From positions 1,922,001 through 1,986,000 of the forward strand of contig MSED01000003.1 of the NCBI GenBank assembly GCA_002099365.1: a DNA stretch of 64,000 bases. The letters run 5' to 3'. Of the stretch, positions 21,860 to 34,684 are shown piece by piece. The stretch comes from Phialophora verrucosa. Taxonomy: Eukaryota; Ascomycota; Eurotiomycetes; Chaetothyriales; Herpotrichiellaceae. The notes below the pieces were generated by a model, which saw only the letters and a list, made by a program, of their open reading frames with translations, did not search any database and was not told the origin of the DNA. The number at the start of each line of letters is the position of its first letter. Position 1 is the first letter of the stretch. The position numbers were made by a program, and so were the translations under genes.

Positions 21860-24800
21860 GCTTTAAAAGAGATAGACGCACGCTGCGAAGGGGAGCTCGA
21901 GTGTCGTCGCTCGACAAATTCGAAGTCTGTTTGATTCGGGCGGGAAAACTGCGGGTTGCAGGTTGGGGAAGCGTTCTTCGACGTTACATATCTATATACT
22001 TGATCAGGGCGGGGAATCGCCGCAGGCATGCGCTGCCCACAGCTTGCAAGCCGGCGGGCAGAAGCGGACAGCTCCGCACCAATGTGTAGCGAGCCTCATT
22101 GTTGCCACGAACCAGTTTGCAGATAGTAGATATCTTTGTCTGACCCCTAGGGTCAGTCGAAGGAGCGCGCACGTGGTCGATCGACCTATGATGGAGGAGA
22201 GCGGCGCAAGAAGATTCCGTGAAGGCAAGGCAGAGTTCATTGCTGCTAAGCACGAAATTACAAGGCTGAGATGGAGCCTCGTCTCTGGATGGAATGTTCT
22301 TGGGATCAAGTACTGGGCCAGAGGTCACAACAGGATGGGTAGAGTAGCTGAAGTGTGTCTCTCGGCCTGGCAGGAGCTGCCTCACTGGTGGCTCGTAGAT
22401 AGCAACGCGACCGGCTCACGGCACCTGCCATGTGCACAAGAAGGGATCCACTGCTCTGAAGTTGATGGCCTGAATCTCCGGGGGAAGAAGAAGTCCTATC
22501 TCATCTCGGCGTCAAACAGGGTTGTATCGAACGTGTGATTGAGGTCGTGGTCGCTCGACAAACAGCGCCAGTGAGTAGTGACCTTCATGCATCCTGTCAG
22601 CTAATTCACAAGCACAAGGGGATGGAGAGTGACCCGGCAAATAATAGAGACAGAGAGCGACCCTGTCAGATAGTATGGAGGGAGACGGATAGGAGAATAA
22701 TGATGCTCGTCGAAAATCCGCACCGCCGTGACCGTCAACTGTGATTATCTCACTTCACTGTTCTTGGCCATGACTTTTTAGTTGCTATCTTTGCTTCGTC
22801 AATGACCCCGACAAATTCTGATACTTCAATGATGCCAGTCTCGTCGACGTTACAAGGGCCTGGGATTTGTTCTCTCGTAGGAATGGAGGACGTACGTAGT
22901 GATGGCGGGCTTGTTTGAGCAGAGATGATATCTTCAAGATCGCACATGAACTCTCGCTTGTTGAGCCGAGGGTACATATTCACGATCGCACACCACGGAC
23001 TCTCAAGCATGGTTGCCGAGCATTATCAAGTGCCCTCGCCGAAGTATACGATTTCAGAGCGAGGACAGAGGTGGAGGCGGCACCCGAATCGTGGCGGAAA
23101 CCAAGATTACCATGAAAGCCTGTTCTGACCTTTTCCTCTGACCTTCGACCGATGATCAGGTTAGATGGGTAATCACTGAATCCGCTGGGAAAAGGGAGAG
23201 AGTCTGTGGGAGGCCTCGTGAGCGGCATGAAGGCCGTGCGTGCAGTCCAGAAGTCCTAGGAGACCCCCTCCCCGACTTCGTAGGATGGAGGAGAGAGAAT
23301 GACGCCCTGTCGTCGGATCTCAGTGGTTAGCAAATTCCAAGATGCAACAGGAAGGGGTTGCTGTGTATGGATATTCCTCCCCTGCACAACATTCCCAAAG
23401 CGTTCGAGTGCACCGCATGAGGCTATCGCGATCGACAGCTGTGCCGTCGCACTCGATACGGGGCAAAATACGAGTATCTTGTACGTCAGCAGACATGAAC
23501 AGTGGAAGCTCATAGGAAGGGAAAATTCCGAGATCTGATCCTGTCCTCCAGATGCATAGTATGATTGTCGCAGTTATGGGACTGATCGCCCGCCGTTTCT
23601 GGGTCAGAGACGAGCTTAGTTTTTGTTGGCATCTGACAACCCGCGCATTGCATTGCATGTGAATTCCACTGGCTACTCCGTATGTGCTGACTGATTTGTC
23701 CACAGAATGCCCCGTGACAATCGGGCTGGAGGAATAGGATGGAAGAGTGCACCAACCAGACCTCCCTAACGGCAGATGCCCTAAGCGTGTGCAGTGTGAG
23801 ATGGGCTGGACCCTAGTCGCTCGCTGTAGGCGAACAGACACCCCTGTTCACGCCGATCTGAGTGTCGCTGAGGCAAGAACTTGGCTCAAAACGCAGCATT
23901 CCACTCGGCACCTAGGCTGTACTCGTAACGCGCAAAGGAGAAGCGGGTGAAGAGTCCAAGCAGGTGAAGCGTGCTTCGGGTAACGGCCACTCCTTGACTC
24001 GATCACAGTTGGCAAACCGCATTAGCGATCACCCCAAAGGCGTCCCAGCATTTGTGTCAGACCTGCGCTCCTGATCCGAGCGCACAAACTGTTTCGTCGC
24101 AAACGGCTCATCGGCATTCTGTGATCTGGACGGGATATGCGGAGACTGTTGAAGATATTGCGCCTTGGTTACGTGGTCCACAGAAAGCACAGGCATAGCA
24201 TCACCGGGTCAATTTTGTGACAGATGATCTGATGGTGGGAAATCCTGTTTCAGTCTCGATGCTTGAGTTATGTTAGAGGCTGAAACTTGAACATGGGTCG
24301 CGGTGCCGATCAAAGACCAGAGTCACTGCTAGTACAAGTACGAAGCTGATCGCTTGCGTTTGGCACAACAGTGGATGAGTTAAACATAGTACACAGTAGG
24401 TGGAAGCATACCCCAAATGCACAGACTGGTTAGCTAGGTGAAGCAGGTTTCTCCGCTTTGGCTTTAGCGAACGTCCCTAGTCGCCATCAGCGGCTTTGCT
24501 ACATACCTCACTAAGCAAGGAGGGAAGGACTCTGGCTAGGACGGCCATGGACGCTTGCTGTCAGGGCTGGAGGAGAGCATCTGCACTGGTGTGGGGAGTC
24601 AGTAATTGGTGAGTGGAAAACTGTGGTGAGTTGGGTGCTCTGTCCCCTCCAGAGCGCGGCGCCCTTGACAACTCGGGTCGCATGGGGGTTTGAGTCAGGA
24701 CTACGAGGTATTGTTGTCGCCGATGCCTGCCGTCAACAGTGGTATGAGGTCGGAGTCCAAACCTCAGACTTGGAAGTCTTGTGGCTCCGCTGAGCAATGG

Positions 24801-27800
24801 CCGTTTGTGGGCTGCTGCCAATAACTTAGCCCTTTCTGAAATGTTGATCCTACAGATCGTTCATTGGCGCGGCAGTTGCAACGACGACACCGTAGCCTGG
24901 GGATCGTCTTGATTCTTGGAACATGCACGGCTCTGAAATCGGACATGTCTGAGGACACCAGGCCAGCCGGGCAGTGGAGTCCCCGGACCGATTGGTCCCC
25001 TCGGGGGGATGTTTTCATGTCTTCGGTATAGGGTCGGGGCGATTCGATTTGTGAACTGCGCTTTGACGGAGCCGACTTGTCATGGAAGCTCACCTCGTCA
25101 AACAGTATCTCGCATGGCCCGGAAGAGATCCCGTCACAAGACCTAAGCTATGCTAACTCGTACTGAGACAAAGACGGCTGCAAGCGTACTGTAGAGAAGT
25201 CGTGGTGTGGCGCAAGGGACGCATCGCCGAAGGCGACGTGGCGACTTGTCAAACCCCGGGGGCACATTGACGGTTTCTTTTTTGAGGCCGCCGACGACTT
25301 TTTGTCCTTTTCGAGACGTTCACATCTCGCTTCGCAGGAACCTCATCTCGGGTAAAACGCCACAGAGCACGGGCAGCAAGTCCAGTCGAACGGGCAACTC
25401 GATGAGAGTCGATCCTCGATCACGCTTAGCCAAATAAGAGCCACCGGGGCAGGTATTTGCGGGCGCGGTTGAGAGCACAAAGGGCGAGTTTCCTCCGCCG
25501 GAACAGAGGCGCTCCGACTCCCGTGGGCTCGTAGATACTCGTACACTTGCTCTTCAGCACGGTCGCCGAAACAGGGCCTCTGCATGTCAAGGTCCGGAGA
25601 CGCGCTGCTCAACGGTTCTCCCTTTGCGCCGTACTGTATCACGTATGTACGTATGTACGAGTACGTAGTGCACAGTTCACATGCAGGGAGATCAGCTGGA
25701 GACAAGGCCAAAGCGCGAACGCTAGTTGTCCGGGCATAGAAGCCAAAGTTCCGGGAGTTGTGCCGTTGCAGACGCTGTCAAATCTTGTTTGCGCAGCCCG
25801 CCTAGCGTGGTGGAGGCGCAGTTTACGATGTAGCTACATTTTCCCCTAAGAAGGAAGCCGTACTTGTACATGGCAGGAGAATTTTCAAGGCAATAAGATC
25901 TCAAGGAAACTTTCAAACTCAAAGCTCTCATAGAGAACGCATGGTAGAGAGGCATAGGGCGTGACGCAGACAGGTGTTGCCAAGGGCCTTGGGTGTGGTG
26001 CGTTGGGGACCAGCAGCCATCGTTGCAAGCGACGGGCATCGGTGGAAATCGTAAACTCAAAGAGCCAGCAGATGCGACAGGGGCCGCTTAACGATGGAGA
26101 TCAACCGTTGCAACTTTGCCCCCTGAGACTGGCTCTGGTTGGCGATGGAGGGGCGGAGCCCTGGAGCTTCGTGCTTGCACCGGAACAGTTTGGCGCTGGT
26201 CGCGTCTGGAAGAATCCATCGACCGGTCCAGGCCACGCCACAAACGCCTCGATGACGAAGGTGCGGCAAGCACGGGAACAGGGCCTCCCAAGGCCTAACG
26301 GCTCTCCGTCAATTGGCTGCAAGAGTCTTCTTTGCCAAAAAGGCGATGCTAGTCTGATGGTCCGGTAATCTCGCAGTGCGTATCAGATCCCAGACAGAGA
26401 TCTGATTGTTGTCGGAACCAGACTGTAGGCCGCGAGGTTTCGACGACAGACGGCGGAAGGACACAGTTCCCTGCTGGAAGGGCCTGCATGCGATGAGAGT
26501 CCAAAAAGGCCTGCCGGGCGGCTTTTCCACAGCCCCTGCCATGGTGGACGCCTTTCAACCACTCTGACGTAATATGATGGTGGGGCGACTGAGGAGAAAG
26601 TCATGGAGCTCGTGCGCTTGAAGAGCACTGTGTCTCTGTCCCGTCCATTCCGTCCTGCCCTGCGGTTTCGAAGTCAGTCAGTTGACCGTACTCACAGAGG
26701 ACTATGAGAGCAGGGTACCGGGTACACAGTACGAGAACTCACTCGTACGAGTACCAGATACCGATTACTCGGGCACGGGACTGGGCGATCAGAAACCTCA
26801 GGTCGGGGGGCACCCCAGCCTCCGTTCGATTGGCGTGTTTGGAGTTCTGCCTGGGGGCGACACTCATCTTTCTGATTTGCTCTGCCCCATCTTTGCATCT
26901 TGGATCTTGCCGGGCAGATGCAGATGGCGGACTACTCCGGGGAGATCGCAGAACCCTCCTCCGTACCTGCCTGACCCGACTCTCGGGCGTCCCAAGTATC
27001 AGGCTGAGTAAACTCGAGCCAATATTTGTACGCAGTGGTGGACTGCCGAATAGAGATTACATCTGTGGTGATCTCGCGGTCGTGGGAAGCAGTACGGAAA
27101 CTGTCTTAGGTATTGTTGCCTCGTCCTGCCGTGTTATGAAACAGCCCTCCCTGTCGCTTCACGGAGGCCAATCGACTCGAGGCACTGCACGCCGGAACTT
27201 CAACACAGCCAATTGACAGCGTTATGTGCGTCCTAGTCCCCGACCTTGCCCGTCGCCCACACTGTTTCTGTTGCCAGCTCTGTGGTTCTCCTAGCGTCCA
27301 CCAACTGAAACTCTGCCCTACAGCCACCAGTGATAGCGTGCCGTAGTCTGCATACCCATCACAACAAGCGCCGATCCTGTGTTGGCGATGCACACCGTAC
27401 GAATACATATTCCGACCATTATGTATGGATAGCTCATCGCGGCTTGGCAGGGATTTCCAGGCTGAGAGGCGGCTGTTCAGCGGTTCACAAACGGGATACC
27501 AGTTTCGCGACGACAGTAACTCGCTGTCGAACCTGAACTGACTCGATAGAGCCGGCGGATATGACCCATCAGGCATGCACCTCCGGACACGATTACGATT
27601 CCTCCCCGGGAGCGCGGGTAGCTCGGTGACCCTTTTTGACGCTAGATGTACGCATCAGATCGATGGGTGGTGTGACTCTGCTGACTCAACGTGCTGCTTA
27701 CCTCCTGCCTGGGGACCGGAGCCCTCAGTACTGGTCACCCTGCGACACGTCAGTTGGACACATTTCAAAAGTTTGGACGAGGTTTGAACTAGCATCGTAA

Positions 27801-28570
27801 TCTCGATCTAGTGATGCGTTGGCAAGGATCCATCTGTAGGACTCGTTGAACGTCTGCATTGCACCTTGTGCTCGGCACGTGAACGGTTGACCACAGAATC
27901 GGGTCGTATGGCGGCGTGCTGCAGGTCGACAATCGCAGCTTGAGGGCGCGAGCACAGAGAGCGAGCAAGCACACAGTAGCGTCTCAATTTCCTTGATTCG
28001 TACACCGTCGACTTTTCCCGTAAAAACCCAACCCGAAGAAACACGAGGTCACAACCTCCCCTCCGGACACACTCTTGTCCACGCTCCCCTCCCCTCCCAC
28101 CCTCACCACTAAGTAATAACAATATCGTAAAGACATATTTCCAAGGAGCCAAAATGCTCCGCATGCCTATAATAAGGCATCGGTCGGGGTATCAGAAATA
28201 AACCCATGTTGTCCCAGCGATGTACCCACGCTCATGCTCCAAGGATGCCTCTAATAAGGCACCAGGCCGTGCAGTGACGCCATCTTTATCTCAAGCTTTT
28301 GGTCGTTCCCAATGTTCGAGGCCTCATCTGTACATTCATATGAGCACATACTTCTTTCCGAAAACACTCCCGTTATTGCGTGAGTCAAATACAAGCAAAC
28401 CAACAAAGCCGCCCCGGAACGCCTGTAGGTTTCATCGTTGAGTATTCCTTCAACATGTCACTCGCATGGTGGTCGTAAACATCATCTCCTAAAAGAGACT
28501 GCATATGTACCGGCAAGTAAATTCGTCACTTTCATTGCTGCCATTTTCCCGACGTGACCGATGTGGCTCT
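21860..28570. other. 6.7 kb gene desert downstream of the NsdD-like gene
   Basis: No gene recognised. Open frames up to 191 codons occur (for example 21963-22538 on the plus strand) but show no domain, no biased composition and no splice-linked extension. I see no transposase, reverse transcriptase, terminal repeats or strong AT bias, so an old transposon is not supported. The right part up to 28570 would include the 3' UTR of the GATA gene, and the left part the promoter of the small Zn2Cys6 gene. TACTCGTA-type octamers cluster from 23920 onward. Confidence 0.5.
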
Positions 28571-31500
28571 TTAGGGCCTGGTCGAGTCCAGATGTTTGGG
28601 CCGCAGATTCGAACCGGTCAGAGCTGCGGCCTTGTTGACGCCCATTTTCCGAGTCAACTTTGCATAATGCAGACCGCAGGCGTTGCAGAGCGTGCGTGCT
28701 CCGTCTGGGCCTCTGCGCCATTCAGGCGTCTCGGCACGATTACAGCTGTGACATCGTCCAGGCGGCGCGGCTTTCTATAGAATGCGTTAGTTACTCTGCC
28801 CGTCGGCGTTGACGAAGGACGGACTAACCCCGCGCCGTTTCTTCGCGTCACCGCCCACATAACCCCCGCCGGCTTTGTATTCATCAGAATAGTCATCCTC
28901 TACCTGATTACTGCGAGCATTTCGGGCTCGCTGTTCCGACGCGGCGTTTTGCTGGGCAATCACCACCTCTCGCAGGTAGCCCAAGTTGTCGAAAATGCGA
29001 TGGGTCTGGCGGACTATGTCGTCGATCTCGTGCAGGCCAGGTAGAGATTCATGGCCATGGCCGGAGCGGGTTCCCTGGGCAAATCGTTGGTTCCAAATTC
29101 TGGAAAAGTCCACGACACGGGCAGAAGCCTCGTGCATCTGGAAAACGTCAGTTGTAAACCTCCTTCAGGTGTGCAGGTCAACGTACTTCACCAAGTCCGA
29201 TCTCGGCATCAAATACGTCCAGATGCCTCTTGACCGTGTCGCTGTACAAGGGCTCATTTCCGGGCTTAGCATAAGGCCGCTGCTCTTCAGGTTTTGCGCC
29301 AGCGGAGAACTGGAATGGCTCACTGATGGCCGGGTAGGGGGCTGGATTGTTAAACGCTGGGAAGGGCATCCGTTGTCCGGGAGGCTCGTAGGTCCGAGGA
29401 GATTTAACATGGGAAATCTCATTGTGGTTTGTGAATGAAGTATTGCTCAATGATGATGAACGAAAAGCTGACGATTGTTGATTGTGTGGAGAACCCGGGT
29501 AGCCGAAGTGCTGGGACACTGGTTGGCGAGGATCAGGTGCAGACACTGGAGGAAATGCTGGCTTCGAGGTCTGTGGCTCGGTTGGGTTTGATACAGGCTT
29601 CGGAGGTCCAGAAAACACGTCTCGCAAGACAGGTGCGCCGGCGGGCTGAGAGAAAGGGTTCACTGGGCCCTTAGGGCCATCCGAGAACGATGATGCCATG
29701 GCTGTAGAAGGGGTGGGCAAAGATTGATGCTGAGAAGAGCCCGTTAAAGTGGATGGGAAGACCATTGGCTTGTCTGCTAGTGCTTCATGGATGGAGGGTA
29801 GTGATTTGCGAAAGTCAGGCGACTCCTTCTCGTCGCGCGTCGAGCGCCTAGTGGTAGACTCAGGCGGCGAGATATAGCCCGACGGGCCAGAGACCGATCC
29901 CGTAGTGGACGGTGCGCAAGAATAAGGCGGAGGGGGACCCGAGTACATCGACGCCGTTGGGCTAACCAAAGAGCCTGTAGATATGCTCAACCCATTTCCA
30001 ATCGAGAATCTGGGGAGGTCGTTTTTCTCAGATCTGATATTCTCCAAGTCCAGATGACTTATCGAGGGCAAGGTGTCCCTATCAACAATGTCAATCGCAT
30101 GCCTCAAAGCCACCCTCGTGATTGAAACGTACCGGGGTCTGGAGCCTGCATCCATTGTCGCCATTGCCATGATATTGAGGACCCGGTCTCTCCTCAGCAG
30201 GGATTATGTGTACAATATCAGGACAGCGTGATCGATCATGAGGCCGAAGCAAGGATAAGAGCGGAGTTGTCTGCCAAAGTACGTCGCTGCAGGGTCGCAA
30301 GACCGTCTGTCTCAGTTTGACGCAAAGCCTGAATACCCGTTGCCGTAGCCCCCAATAAGTCGATATAGCAAGTGCACGTCTTCAGCCGTTGTTGAACACG
30401 AAGGTATTTTTGTCCCTTGAGCAGCTGGAACAAATCCAAGGATGAATGGTGAAGTAAGATCTCCAACTGCGCAAAACCAATCCCAGCGCACGCTCTTGAA
30501 TTCCACTGGTCCTCGGGAGCTGGTGGCTCAATCGGCCGACGTTATCGAATGTGGCAACGCACTTGGATACCGTGCGATAACCAGAATCGAGGGAGGGAAT
30601 GTGTGAAGGGAGCGAAGCGCGAGAAAATCCAATGTCGGTACGGCGAACACGCGGAATCTTGCGGCCTCGGGTCGAGAAGATGGTTAAAGTGGTGGAAGTC
30701 TGGAAGATGAGCAACTCTTAGAGAGCGAGATGGGCGGAGAAAGATCGAGAGATCGCGCTAAGGACAGGTGGAAACCTTCAATCCGGATGCCCAGCGCCAG
30801 ACTGTGCGAGCCAAAGTGGGCTTCAGGTGGGCTTGAACCTGGCGAGTCAGAGGGCGAGCAGGGGAGAGGTTGTTGGATCTGTCATGCCTGCTGTCACGCT
30901 GAAAGTCTGACCCGAACAACAGTGTCAGTCAGTGGCACTTGGAAGACTCGAGATCTGACCCACAAGCAACAATACCTGTCCGGTGTCAACTAAGGTCGTA
31001 GTGGGCAGTCGTTGGGCTCGCGCGCACTGGCAGGTCGATGCTGTTCGGGGGAGAAACCTTGATATGTCTGACTTGACACCTCTGGGAGGGCGCGGTACGG
31101 CTTCTGATTGACTGATAGAGCGTGGACAGGGGAGCCTTGTTGGGAGATGATGATCACAGACCGACGTGCTGCACGATGGACTCGGCCGATGATGCTGGTG
31201 ACCGGGATGCTGGATCAGACTGGCTGGAGATGGCATGCGAATGGAGCTGTTGGACAGTGGAACAAGAGGAAGACAGGGGAAGTTACGGGCTGGTCAGGGT
31301 GTGGCAAAGGCTAAGCTGCTCGCCCGAAAGAGCGAAGAGCAGGGACCCTGGAACATGATTTTCATTGCTTGGGGCATCGGGGCACCACCAGGAGCCGATC
31401 CAGCCCCAAGTTTTAAGCCTTTGGGAGCGATGCCTGCAGCACTCGTACATACATTCACAGCACTCGGCTGCTTGCAAATTGCCCTGCTTTGCGCACAAAC

Positions 31501-34500
31501 CATAGTCTCAGCACAGGACATACTCCGTACAATTACATGGAGAGTGGTCGCATTGGCACACTCGAGACTGCCGACTTCTTGTTTGAGATGCGCGAGGGGC
31601 ACCGAAACTCGGCCTTACATTCTGCGTACTCGTAGGGCGCCAGAGGTGGGATATCTCCATCACATCACCACTGTCCGCCGAGCAGGCTCACATACCCGCC
31701 TGTTCCCATGACCAATGCCGCGCAATGTCGTGGTCATACCGGTGATAAGATCTCGACATAATCTTTGACACCGTTGAGATGACCTATCCAGTCATGGAAC
31801 CTGAGTCTTCGCATTTCCTCATCCCACCCCCAATCGGGTCGCCTGTGGCTCGCCAGAGCTTGGTGCAGTCGCTTCACTTTCGATTTCCGAATATCTGACT
31901 CACCCGAAGCACCTGGCACACCTGGACAACAAAACTCCACCATCACTGCCTTCCAAAGTTAAGCGAAGCGGCTCACCTGTGGAGGCCAAGCCTCTTTTGA
32001 AACGCCATCCTTGAGCTTCGGCTTTCACATAGCAGTGCGTGATGATACGACCCTCAATGCTCGAGTAACAATGCCATTGCTGCACCCAGCACACGTGGCT
32101 TTTGGTGTAGCGCCGTCAAACACTGCTACCATTTAGAGGCCACTGTTTGATCCTTATATGCTATGGGCTGAAAGGACTGTTTCGGAACTCGATGCATGAG
32201 TCTCAGATGTCGGCTGTTTTACATACTCTAATACTAGCGAGTCTCTGAAGTCTAGACTTTTGACAGTGATGCACAATGTCGACGAGCTTTCTCACCAACA
32301 CTGAAAGTTCCCACCCCCCAGTTTCAACCCTCAATGGGAAGGCGAGTTCGACATAGGTGCAGCAAAGCTCTTCTAAGGATCTCGCACGACCGAAGAGGCC
32401 ACCCGGAGCCGTTCTCACAAGGTGATGGGAAGTTCACCAGCACCACCGGCAGCAAAGTACCACACGTGGGAGCCAAAGCTTATCCCTCAGCTGGAAACCG
32501 TTATCTTCCCGACACTTCGGCCGTCCATCTCCAGATCCGTTCCTGGCGTATCGACACGTCCGATCGCCAGACCCCGCCCCCCTTGGAGCATGTCGCCGCT
32601 ACATCGACTGGCCAGCGGGCATCAACCCACATCTGTCAGGCTTGAGCATCGACAATCGAGAAACTATCAGATCCGCCCTCGTTGACCTCGCACGGTGTCG
32701 CTTTTCGAGCAGCTGGCATTTGCAGTAGCCTGGCTAATCGAAGGGTGTTGGAGCACGTCATATTGTCTAGGTAGGCTTACGACTATTTTTTGGGCAAAGA
32801 TATACTATCTGTGCTGGAACCTTGACGCGAACTTTGTTCAAACGCTACCCGAACCTTCGGTGCCATGGTGTATGGTGGCATTTTTTTCCAGCACACCACC
32901 ATGGGGTCACCCCATTTTGCGAGGGATGGAGGGGTGCTGGTTGACTGTTGTCAAGAAGTCGCTTGGATTATGCATCTGATGCTGCCAGCCTCACTTTCTG
33001 GATGATCTGGTAATGCACACCGGCATTCAACTATGCGTGACCCGGAGGTGAAGCGGGATTTAGGGGCACCAGGTCAGGCGGCGACTCACAGAGGAGAACG
33101 AGCCGGCTGCTTGAGGGGATGAACGGTCCCTGCTATGTCGCCTCTCGACGACCACTCTCGCAGACCTTTGCCAAACACAGCTTGGAGGCTTCTTGTATTC
33201 CGTAGACATAGCACATCTACCTGCCCTGGGTCACTGCCATTTTACCAGCCCGACCGAAATCGGCAGAGACTGTTCGGTTGACAAAAGACAATGAAAAGCG
33301 CCGGGAATGCTCGACGTCGTTCCCGGGGGGAAGGGGGGGCTCCCCTGCCAGTCCCAGCGCTGGATTGGATAACTGCCGCCCAATCCTTTGCACGACCATA
33401 GAAATATGTGCTTCACAAAAGGCTGTCCCAGAAGCCCTCAACGCTCTGGGACCTCTGAGATTGGCTGCGGGCTCCACCTCTGCACGGTGAGGGCGTCATC
33501 ACCCTCCATTAATGCACATACTTGCGACGAAAGTACGAAGCTCTCGCAATGGGCAAGCGCCACCAACACGTGGTAAGCGAGCCCAACCGTCCATCTCGCA
33601 ACGCCGTCCAGGTTACAAGCACGCGTTACTCTCGACAAATCTCCTCCAATCACCAATCTCACTTCCTCTAGCTCTTTCAGGAGGAGGCACGTACAAGTCC
33701 TCGTACTCGTAGTGTTGACCGCCCTCGTTTAACGCAATCTGGGCGCCGCCCCAAAAGACGTCTCAGTGGAGTGTTTTGACTGTCTGACAAGCTGCTGGAT
33801 CTGCGTGCTGCTTCCCCGATCAGCGATCAACGATCATGATCTGGTGCATATTTTAGCGCCCAGCCACATCCCCTAGTCTCCCCTGAAGCCCGCAGGGTCC
33901 TCGTTTTTGGCCTCGCCGCCCAGCGGTTCTGACATGCAACCGAGGTCACACAGCTTCTCTGGGTAGAAGCACCCTCTCCATACGGAAAGGCAGCAAACTT
34001 GGGTTCCAAACCGTACGAACCTCAGCTGGCACATGGTTCCGTACATGGGGCGCGCAGGTTGCTAGCATCCCCTCCTCTTTCAGCTCTTCCCGCCCTGTTG
34101 TCCTTATTGGGTGGCTGAGACCCTCGCGCTGCTTGTCAACGAAACAGCCACCACTGTCGCATCAGACTCGCATCACCAGCAAGCTTTCCATTACGAGGTA
34201 CTCGTACAATCCCGGCAGTCTTGGATGCATCCTCTTGGATTCTGGACCTCATCTAATCGAGTAGGTGAGCGCTCGGCCACCGGCAATTAGAGCGATACAC
34301 GTGGCTCTGTTTGTACTCGTATATTGACGGCACATGCCGTTGTCTTTTGCCCACACCTTTTTGGATGGCAAATCTCTTTGTTCTCCGCCCGGGTTGATCG
34401 GCAAAGTAAGACAGATCGTAGAACTCAACATCCTACGAGTATCGCCCATGTCAAAGCCTCTGTGCCATGAGTTGGTTAGCTAGCAAAGAGATCTGGACCG

Positions 34501-34684
34501 GTTGCTCAACAACAACAACGACGGTGGCATCGCCGATCAAGCCCAGACCGATAGGGAACAGATCGAGTGTTGTGACCCCGTTGCCTATTCGGGGTGAGGT
34601 AATCTGATTTGATGCGACTGCATCTGATCTCGCCCCATGTAAGACGGCTAACACACGAGATCCTTCTCAGAGTATGTACTCGTA
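23920..34684. repeat. dispersed octamer TACTCGTA/TACGAGTA
   Basis: Exact copies read by eye start at 23920, 25536, 25656, 26746, 31627, 33704, 34199, 34314, 34434 and 34677, with one more outside at 16318. Chance expectation for this octamer on both strands is about two per 64 kb. A related 9-mer, TACTCCGTA, occurs at 23674, 31521, 42754 and 63629. All copies listed are intergenic. Confidence 0.7.
28571..30170 (-). CDS. GATA-type transcription factor, NsdD/SUB-1-like, 480 aa, four exons
   Basis: NsdD (Aspergillus) and SUB-1 (Neurospora) are needed for sexual development and, in Aspergillus, restrain conidiation. Exons 30170-30133, 30078-29187, 29137-28829 and 28774-28571. The last exon carries one zinc finger, C-X2-C-X18-C-X2-C (CHSC, then TLCNACGLHYAKLTRKM), followed by a short basic tail and TAA. 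The second exon has the NsdD-like motif SLPSIHEAL and a Pro/Ser-rich region. At the second exon junction FDAEIGLGE joins MHEASARVVDFS, the conserved helical block, which runs on to an IDDIVRQ segment. The first intron is 54 nt, a multiple of three and stop-free, so a form with 18 extra residues is possible. Length is close to A. nidulans NsdD (461 aa). The gene stands alone between two long non-coding stretches. Confidence 0.9.

Noticed and set aside
21963..22538. 191-codon plus-strand frame in the desert
   Set aside because: No motif or ordered hydrophobic pattern is seen, and it overlaps several other open frames. Probably random.
30382..30714. 110-codon minus-strand frame just upstream of the NsdD-like gene as an extra N-terminal exon
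   Set aside because: It has no initiating ATG at its 5' end, is not linked by a clear donor to the first exon, and does not resemble the NsdD N-terminus.
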